The notes beneath the pieces are model-generated. The model did not search any database and was not told the origin of the DNA. It saw nothing but the letters and a program-made list of their open reading frames with translations. Source: ZC4RG42 sp036676355 (lineage in GTDB: Bacteria; Pseudomonadota; Gammaproteobacteria; Burkholderiales; SG8-39). From it: a stretch of DNA of 12,090 nucleotides. Where the stretch lies: NCBI GenBank assembly GCA_036676355.1, contig JAKFDA010000056.1, positions 1-12,090 of the forward strand. Reading direction: 5' to 3'. Shown here piece after piece: positions 6,684 through 12,090 of this stretch (position 1 is the stretch's first letter; each line of letters opens with the position of its first letter). A program made the position numbers and the translations under genes.

Positions 6684-9158
6684 ATGCAAAGCAAATCCGT
6701 TTCGTCGGTGGGCTGGGTTCTCACCGGGGTCGTTGCGGCTGGCGCTGTGGCGTTCTCGCCCAACAGCTACTGGTTGTACCTGCTCGGCATCACCGCGGCT
6801 TACGCGATTGTGGGCACCGGTTTGAATCTGTTGATCGGTTTGTCCGGACAGGTGTCGCTGGGGCATGCCGGATTCTTCGCTGTCGGCGCCTATGCAAGTG
6901 CGATCCTCACCACGCGCTACGGCGTGTCGTATTGGGCCACCTTGCCGGTCTGCATCATTATTGCGGCGCTGTTAGGAGGATTACTGGCTGCGCCTGCGAT
7001 GCGCGTGAAAGGGGCATACCTCGCGATGGTGACCATCGCGTTTGGCCTGGTTCTGCAGCATGTGCTCATCGAAGCCGAACCGCTTACCGGCGGTTTCAAT
7101 GGCATCAGCGATATTTCGCGGCCTGTCGTCGCGGGAGAGCCGATCTCTTTGCGGCTTCATGTCGCGCTGATGGTCGTTGTGGCCGCCCTCGCGCTGCTTG
7201 GCTATGCATGGATGGCAGGCAATCGCTTCGGCAAGTTGCTTCGCGCAGTGCGTGACAGCGAAATCGCCGCGAAGAGTATCGGGACCAATCCATGGCATAT
7301 CAAGACTGCGGCATTTGTCGTTTCAGCGGCCCTGGCCGGTTTGGCAGGGGGCCTGTTTGCACCGCTGGCGAGCTTCATCAGTCCGGAGAATTTCGATTTC
7401 CTGATGTCCATCCAGTTTCTGTTGCTGGTGATATTGGGCGGACTCGAAACGCGCTCCGGCCCGCTGATCGGCGCGATCGTCATCGCCGCGCTGCCGGAGA
7501 TGCTGTCCGCGCTGGCGGAGTACCGCTTGCTGTTTTTCGGCGGCCTCCTGTTTTTGATTCTTGGCGTGATGCCGAACGGTGTGGCGGGAAGCATCGGCCA
7601 GTTCTTCCTGGCGCGTCGCCGGAGCGTTCGCCACGCGGCGGCAGCCGCAAGCGCTGTCAGTGGTGAACAGGCGGAGGCCTGGCTGGCTACCCGCCCCGGT
7701 CTGGTCGGCCTTCACGCGCAAAATATCGGCATTACTTTCGGCGGCTTGAAGGCGGTTGACGACCTGACGTTCTCCGCACCGTCCGGCGTAGTGACCGGTC
7801 TGATCGGGCCGAACGGTGCAGGCAAGACCTCAGTGCTCAATATGCTTGGCGGATTCTATCGGCCCGGCAGCGGGGTGGTGCGTCTGGGCGAGGATGCGTT
7901 GCCGGCAGGGCAGAGCGAAGCGTGCGCACGCGCAGGCGTCGCACGGACCTTCCAGACCACGCTGCTGTTCGAATCATTAACCGTCCTGCAGAACATCGAG
8001 CTTGCGCTGCCGCAGGGCAGTCCGACACAACTCGCACTCAGTCTGCTCGCTTTCGTCGGTTTCAAAGGCGATGTCAACATGCGCGCCGGCGACCTGCCGT
8101 TTGTCGATCGCCGAATGGTCGAGATTGCACGTGCGCTCGGTACGCGGCCCTGCGCGTTGTTGCTGGATGAACCGGCCGCAGGGCTCGGCGCGGCCGACAA
8201 ACAGGTGTTGAGCAGCACGTTGGAGAAGATTGCGCGCTGCGGATTGGCGGTCGTGCTGGTTGAGCATGACATGCCGCTGGTGATGCAGGCCTGCTCTCAA
8301 TTGGTGGCGATGGAGAACGGCAGTCTGTTGCGCGCGGGCGAAGTGGATGCCGTGCGTTCGGACCCGGCCGTGCTTTCCGCTTATCTGGGTGTGTCGGGTG
8401 CGCTCACAAAAAGCGCCCGCCCGCCATCCGGCGAAGTGCTGCTCGAAGCCCAGGGACTCAGCGCAGGGTATGGCCCTATCGGTGTGCTGGATGCGGTGAA
8501 CCTGTCCGTACATCGGCATGAAGTGGTGGCGGTGGTGGGTGCCAACGGGGCAGGCAAGAGCACGTTGATGCGCGCGCTGACGGGTTTGCTGCCATCGCGC
8601 GGCACAGTCCGCCTCAAGGGTGAAGCGCCCGAAATGCGCGCCGAAAAAAGAGCGCGTGCCGGCTTGGTCATGGTGCCTGAAGGGCGACAGGTCTTTCCTC
8701 TGCTCTCCGTGCGCGACAACCTTCTGCTCGGCGGTTATGCGACCTCCGCTGACGTACGCTCGAAAAACCTGGCATTGATGTTGAAGCGCTTTCCGCGCCT
8801 CGAAGAGAGGCTGTCCCAGCCTGCCGCGCTGTTGTCGGGAGGCGAGCAGCAGATGCTGGCCATAGCGCGCGGCCTGATGGCCATGCCGACGGTTCTGATT
8901 CTCGACGAGCCGTCACTCGGGTTGGCTCCAAAAGTGGTGGAGGCGGTGTACGAGACCATCAACGAGTTGGTCGCAGACGGCATGACGGTGCTGCTGGTCG
9001 ACCAGTTTGCGGCGATGGCCTTGGCGATCGCAGATCGGGGCTATGTACTTCAGCATGGTCGGGTGGCCGCAGAAGGCACTGCTGAAAGCCTGAAAAGCGA
9101 TTTGACCATCAAGCAGGCGTATCTCGGGGAAAGCGCAGATGACCTTGCGACAGCTTAG
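6684..9158 (+). CDS. LivM-LivG-LivF triple fusion: ABC permease with two ATP-binding domains in one chain
   Basis: An 824-residue fusion of three subunits normally encoded separately. Residues 1-310 are a LivM permease ('GLSGQVSLGHAGFFAVGAY' 52-70; coupling loop 'RAVRDSEIAAKSIG' 187-200; 'GVMPNGVAGSIGQ' 294-306). An Ala/Arg-rich linker (311-340) leads to a LivG-type ATPase: Walker A GPNGAGKT 375-382, Q-loop Q424, Walker B LLLDEP with D495-E496, H-loop H528. Its signature is degenerate, reading LPFVDRR (471-477) where LPYGxQR is usual. A short linker (about 571-585) leads to a LivF-type ATPase: Walker A GANGAGKS 619-626, Q-loop Q669, canonical LSGGEQQ 717-723, Walker B D741-E742, and Q774 at the H-loop position, as is common in LivF. 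The frame is continuous with no stop or sign of a sequencing join. It starts 2 bp after livH and overlaps the next gene by 20 bp. Confidence 0.93.
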   Translation: MQSKSVSSVGWVLTGVVAAGAVAFSPNSYWLYLLGITAAYAIVGTGLNLLIGLSGQVSLGHAGFFAVGAYASAILTTRYGVSYWATLPVCIIIAALLGGLLAAPAMRVKGAYLAMVTIAFGLVLQHVLIEAEPLTGGFNGISDISRPVVAGEPISLRLHVALMVVVAALALLGYAWMAGNRFGKLLRAVRDSEIAAKSIGTNPWHIKTAAFVVSAALAGLAGGLFAPLASFISPENFDFLMSIQFLLLVILGGLETRSGPLIGAIVIAALPEMLSALAEYRLLFFGGLLFLILGVMPNGVAGSIGQFFLARRRSVRHAAAAASAVSGEQAEAWLATRPGLVGLHAQNIGITFGGLKAVDDLTFSAPSGVVTGLIGPNGAGKTSVLNMLGGFYRPGSGVVRLGEDALPAGQSEACARAGVARTFQTTLLFESLTVLQNIELALPQGSPTQLALSLLAFVGFKGDVNMRAGDLPFVDRRMVEIARALGTRPCALLLDEPAAGLGAADKQVLSSTLEKIARCGLAVVLVEHDMPLVMQACSQLVAMENGSLLRAGEVDAVRSDPAVLSAYLGVSGALTKSARPPSGEVLLEAQGLSAGYGPIGVLDAVNLSVHRHEVVAVVGANGAGKSTLMRALTGLLPSRGTVRLKGEAPEMRAEKRARAGLVMVPEGRQVFPLLSVRDNLLLGGYATSADVRSKNLALMLKRFPRLEERLSQPAALLSGGEQQMLAIARGLMAMPTVLILDEPSLGLAPKVVEAVYETINELVADGMTVLLVDQFAAMALAIADRGYVLQHGRVAAEGTAESLKSDLTIKQAYLGESADDLATA

Positions 9159-10041
9159 CAATCACGGACGTTTCAGTTACCGACCGATCACGCAGCGGCC
9201 GGACTACGACTGGCCCGACGGCAATCGGCTGGCGGTTTATATCGGTTTCAATATCGAGCATTTCGAATTCGGCCGCGGCCTGGGCGCGAAGCTTGCGCCG
9301 TCGTTCGAGCCAGACGTGCTCAACTATGCGTGGCGCGAATACGGCAATCGTGTGGGCGTATGGCGTTGTCTCGATCTTTTCGGCGCGCTTGAAATTCCGA
9401 TCGCCGCATTGATCAACACCAGTCTGTACGACGATCATCCGCAGATCATGGATGCCCTGCGCGCGCGCGGCGACGAGTTTGTCGGCCATGGTCACACCAA
9501 CGCCGAAACGCAGTCCACGTTCAGTCTGGAGCAGGAGAGGGCCTTACTCGCCGATTGCGCACAACGCATTGCCGTCGCGGAAGGCATGGCGCCGCGTGGA
9601 TGGTTGTCGCCCTGGATTGCCGAGACCGTTGCCACACCGGATCTGCTGGTTGAAACCGGCTACAAATACACGCTCAATTGGTGTCACGACGATCAGCCGC
9701 TGCCGATGCGGACGCGCAGCGGCCCGTTATGGTCGATTCCCTATCCTCAGGAGCTGAACGACATACCGATGATCGCCGTGCGGCAACTCGACATCGCGGC
9801 GTTCGCACAGATGATCGAAAACCAGTTCGACGAGATGTTGCGCCAGAGCATGCAGCAGCCGCTGGTCATGGGCATTTCTCTGCATCCCTATCTGGTCGGA
9901 CAGCCGTATCGCCTCAAATGCCTTCGTGAAGCGCTGACCCGGATTCGCGCCCGCGGGCAGGCGTGGTGGACGACACCCGGTGCAATCTATGATCATGTGC
10001 AGACCATCGACGCGGTGCGCAAGCTTGCCGATCGGCCATAA
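9139..10041 (+). CDS. PuuE/allantoinase-like polysaccharide deacetylase-fold amidohydrolase
   Basis: A 300-residue protein of the CE4/polysaccharide deacetylase superfamily, closest by eye to the PuuE allantoinase branch. The evidence is 'EYGNRVGVWR' (67-76) where PuuE has a similar YGxRxGxWR, 'FVGHGHTNAE' (114-123) with H117 and H119 in the metal-motif region, 'GWLSPWIAETVATPDLLVETGYKY' (from 154), 'IPYPQELNDI' (200-209), and 'GISLHPYLVGQPYR' (245-258) with H249. The usual metal-binding aspartate pair of motif 1 is replaced by N38-x-E40-H41. There is no signal peptide, so it acts in the cytoplasm on imported compounds rather than on cell-wall glycan. The ATG at 9139 has GGGGAAAG at 9126-9133 and overlaps the transporter gene by 20 bp. 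It probably hydrolyses a cyclic or linear amide/ureide. Allantoin itself is unproven. Confidence 0.8.
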   Translation: MTLRQLSNHGRFSYRPITQRPDYDWPDGNRLAVYIGFNIEHFEFGRGLGAKLAPSFEPDVLNYAWREYGNRVGVWRCLDLFGALEIPIAALINTSLYDDHPQIMDALRARGDEFVGHGHTNAETQSTFSLEQERALLADCAQRIAVAEGMAPRGWLSPWIAETVATPDLLVETGYKYTLNWCHDDQPLPMRTRSGPLWSIPYPQELNDIPMIAVRQLDIAAFAQMIENQFDEMLRQSMQQPLVMGISLHPYLVGQPYRLKCLREALTRIRARGQAWWTTPGAIYDHVQTIDAVRKLADRP

Positions 10042-10076
10042 CCAGCGCGTTTGAGAGTCAGTTGATCGAGGAACTC

Positions 10077-10790
10077 ATGGCAACCAGAACGGCCGCGAAG
10101 AAAACGACGAGCGCGAAGACGCCGGCTCGTCGGCATCCTGAGGAGACTCGTAACCGAATTCTTCGGAAAGCTGTGGCCGAGTTTGCCGCCAAGGGATTCA
10201 GCGGCGCGCGCATCGATGCGATCGCCGCACGGGCGATGACGAACATTCGGATGATCTATCACTATTTCGGCAGCAAGGAGAAGTTGTACGTCGAAGTGTT
10301 CGAGCATGTGCTGGCCAACCTGCGCAAGGAAGAACTCAAGCTCGATTTCAGTGAAGTCGAACCGCTGGAAGGGCTCATCCAGATGTTCGATTTCATCGAC
10401 GGCCATTTTTCTTCCCACCCCGAATTGATGAATCTGCTTTCCTCCGAAAACCTCAATCGCGCCAGGTTCATGAAGAACTCCGAGCGCATCCCGGTTATGG
10501 CTTCACCGGTGCTGAAGCTGATTTCGTCCTTGCTGCGACGAGGCGAGCGCGACGGATCCGTGCGGGCGGGCATCGACCCGCTGCACTTGTACGTGGCGAT
10601 GGTAAGTCTCGCCTGCTACCCCAAATCGAACGCTTACACGTTGTCGCGAATCTTCAAACAGGATTTGCTCGAGGCAACGTGGCAAGACGAGCACAAGCGG
10701 CAGGCGCACGAGATGCTGATTCGCTTTATGACGGGCGTCGAGGATCAAACCGATAAAGGCCAGCTGAACTCATACGTGACTGCGGAATGA
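10077..10790 (+). CDS. TetR-family transcriptional regulator (RutR/YcdC-like C-terminal domain)
   Basis: A 237-residue TetR regulator. After a basic Lys/Ala/Thr-rich tail (1-19) comes the DNA-binding domain: 'TRNRILRKAVAEFAAKGFSGARIDAIAARAMTN', then 'IYHYFGSKEKLYVEVFEHVL' (60-79). 'YHYFGSKEKLY' is the family hallmark. The C-terminal part includes 'HPELMNLLSSENLNRARFM' (114-132), like the YcdC/RutR ligand-binding type. The ATG at 10077 is preferred over the in-frame TTG at 10062 because GAGGAA (10068-10073) lies just before it. It is co-transcribed with the transporter and enzymes and overlaps the next gene by 4 bp (ATGA). The natural target is the palindrome at 4495-4518, which would make it autoregulatory. 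Its ligand is probably the transported compound or a breakdown product; that part is inference. Confidence 0.88.
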   Translation: MATRTAAKKTTSAKTPARRHPEETRNRILRKAVAEFAAKGFSGARIDAIAARAMTNIRMIYHYFGSKEKLYVEVFEHVLANLRKEELKLDFSEVEPLEGLIQMFDFIDGHFSSHPELMNLLSSENLNRARFMKNSERIPVMASPVLKLISSLLRRGERDGSVRAGIDPLHLYVAMVSLACYPKSNAYTLSRIFKQDLLEATWQDEHKRQAHEMLIRFMTGVEDQTDKGQLNSYVTAE

Positions 10791-12090
10791 GCGATCTAAC
10801 AACTGTCGGGCGCACTTCCGCAGCAGATGCTGCTGAAGATTCACAGAGAGAGAGCAAGCTCTCGATCTCTGCAGGCGGAATGGTCACCAGTCCGCATCAG
10901 CTCGCCACTCAGGCGGGCCTGGATGTCCTGGCAGCGGGAGGCAACGCGATCGAAGCGGCGATTACGATTGCCGCAAGCCTTAACGTGACGTACCCGCATT
11001 TCAGCGGCTTCGGCGGCGACGCGTTCATGATCATCAGCGATCGCACCGGCAACGTTCGCACCTTGTCGGGTATCGGCCAGGCGCCGGGCCAGCTGCCGGA
11101 ACATGTTGGCCCTATTCCGGTGCGCGGACCAGGGTCGATGCTGACCACCGCGGCAAGCGTCGATACGCTCGGCAAGGCGTTTGAACTCAGCTGCGCAGAA
11201 TTCGAAGGCAAGAAAAGTTGGTCGGAGCTACTGGCGCCGGCAATAGGCTTTGCGCGCGAAGGTTTTCCGGTGACGCCTTCTCAGCGCTTCTGGACCGATT
11301 TCAGGCAGAGTGAACTCGCGTCCATGCCGGCGCTCTCCGACAATTTCATGAGTCGCGGCCAGGTGCCGAAGGTAGGCCAGTTGTTCCGACAACGGCAACT
11401 CGCCGATACGCTGGAAACGCTGGCCGTCAAAGGGCACCGGGATTTTTACGAAGGCGCGCTGGCGGCGCGAATCGCCAAGGGTCTACAAGAGGCGGGGTCG
11501 CCGCTGACCGCATCCGATTTGGCGACAACGCGTGCGCGGCTCGAAGCGCCGCTGCAATTGCCTTATAGAGATGGCGTGCTGCTGGCGCACCAGCCGCCCA
11601 CCCAGGGCATTACAACGCTGGAAATAATGGGTGTACTGAATCGCTTCGATTTCACGCAGGTCGAAGCGGAGAGCGCCGATTACTATCATTTGCTGATCGA
11701 GGCAGTGAAGCAGGCATTCATCGATCGTGATCGCTACGTCGCCGATCCGGACTTCCATGATGTGCCGAGCGGTATGTTGTTATGCGAGCACAACCTCGAC
11801 CGGCTGGCCGCTCGTATTCAGCTGAATAAAGCGCTGGCCTGGCCGCATCTCCTGAAGACCGGCGACACCGTGTTTATCGCAGCCACCGATGCCGCAGGTA
11901 ATGCGGTATCGATGCTTCAAACCGTCTATTTCGATTGGGGCAGTGGAGTGATGGTCGGTGATACGGGCATCCTGTGGCACAACCGTGGCGCGGCTTTCAG
12001 CATGGACCCGGACCACGCGAACTGCCTTCAGCCAGGCAAGCGGCCGTTCCATACACTCAACCCCGGCATGTACCTGAAAAACGGCAAGCC
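10787..12090 (+). CDS. gamma-glutamyltransferase-fold Ntn hydrolase, GGT/oxamate amidohydrolase-like (3' truncated by window)
   Basis: 434 codons are visible and the 3' end is missing. Family features are 'GGMVTSPHQLATQAGLDVLAAGGNAIEAAI' (from 30), 'FGGDAFMIISD' (75-85), 'SELLAPAIGFAREGFPV' (146-162), 'YEGALAARIA' (221-230), 'PPTQGITTLEIMGVLNRFD' (270-288) and 'EAVKQAFIDRDRYVAD' (305-320). The self-cleavage and nucleophile residue is T361 in 'GDTVFIAATDAAGNAVS', so it should mature into two subunits. The segment that in classical GGT carries the glutamate-binding arginine (DFRETAP) reads SGIGQAP here (94-100) with no arginine. There is also no signal peptide, unlike periplasmic GGT. This points to a cytoplasmic amidohydrolase on a non-glutamyl substrate, as in HpxW-type oxamate amidohydrolases. 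The ATG overlaps the TetR stop by 4 bp. Confidence 0.85.
   Translation, partial: MSDLTTVGRTSAADAAEDSQRESKLSISAGGMVTSPHQLATQAGLDVLAAGGNAIEAAITIAASLNVTYPHFSGFGGDAFMIISDRTGNVRTLSGIGQAPGQLPEHVGPIPVRGPGSMLTTAASVDTLGKAFELSCAEFEGKKSWSELLAPAIGFAREGFPVTPSQRFWTDFRQSELASMPALSDNFMSRGQVPKVGQLFRQRQLADTLETLAVKGHRDFYEGALAARIAKGLQEAGSPLTASDLATTRARLEAPLQLPYRDGVLLAHQPPTQGITTLEIMGVLNRFDFTQVEAESADYYHLLIEAVKQAFIDRDRYVADPDFHDVPSGMLLCEHNLDRLAARIQLNKALAWPHLLKTGDTVFIAATDAAGNAVSMLQTVYFDWGSGVMVGDTGILWHNRGAAFSMDPDHANCLQPGKRPFHTLNPGMYLKNGK

Overview
The window reads as chromosomal DNA of a GC-rich betaproteobacterium, most likely Burkholderia/Paraburkholderia-like. This rests on codon bias, on GTG/TTG starts beside strong GAGG-type ribosome sites, and on the gene families present. 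I made no database comparison. No tRNA, rRNA, CRISPR array, insertion sequence or integrase was seen.

The left part (1-4304) holds ordinary respiration, membrane and transport genes. The 3' end of a SorA-type molybdenum sulfite dehydrogenase is followed by its small c-type cytochrome partner, SorB-like. A PAP2-family membrane phosphatase lies on the minus strand. Divergent from it is a complete diiron alternative oxidase (AOX), a quinol oxidase that is uncommon in bacteria. A large sodium:solute symporter on the minus strand converges on the AOX gene.

The right part (4440-12090) is a single plus-strand, tightly packed operon. In order it encodes a periplasmic binding protein, a LivH-type permease, one 824-residue protein fusing LivM permease with LivG and LivF ATPases, a cytoplasmic PuuE/allantoinase-like polysaccharide deacetylase-fold hydrolase, a TetR/RutR-like regulator, and a gamma-glutamyltransferase-fold hydrolase that runs off the window. 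Gaps within the operon are 26, 2, -20, 35 and -4 bp, counting from the annotated starts. The leader carries a TTGACA-type promoter directly followed by a 24-bp inverted repeat (two perfect 9-bp arms, 6-bp centre) at the expected transcription start. This fits repression by the TetR protein encoded in the operon.

The likely logic is as follows. A small nitrogenous compound is captured in the periplasm and imported by the ABC transporter. It is then opened and hydrolysed in the cytoplasm by the two amidohydrolase-like enzymes, and the TetR protein senses the substrate or a product. The substrate cannot be read from sequence. The PuuE-like and GGT/oxamate-hydrolase-like pairing suggests a ureide, cyclic amide or other amide nitrogen source. 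The divergent symporter might belong to the same regulon, but nothing in the sequence proves it.
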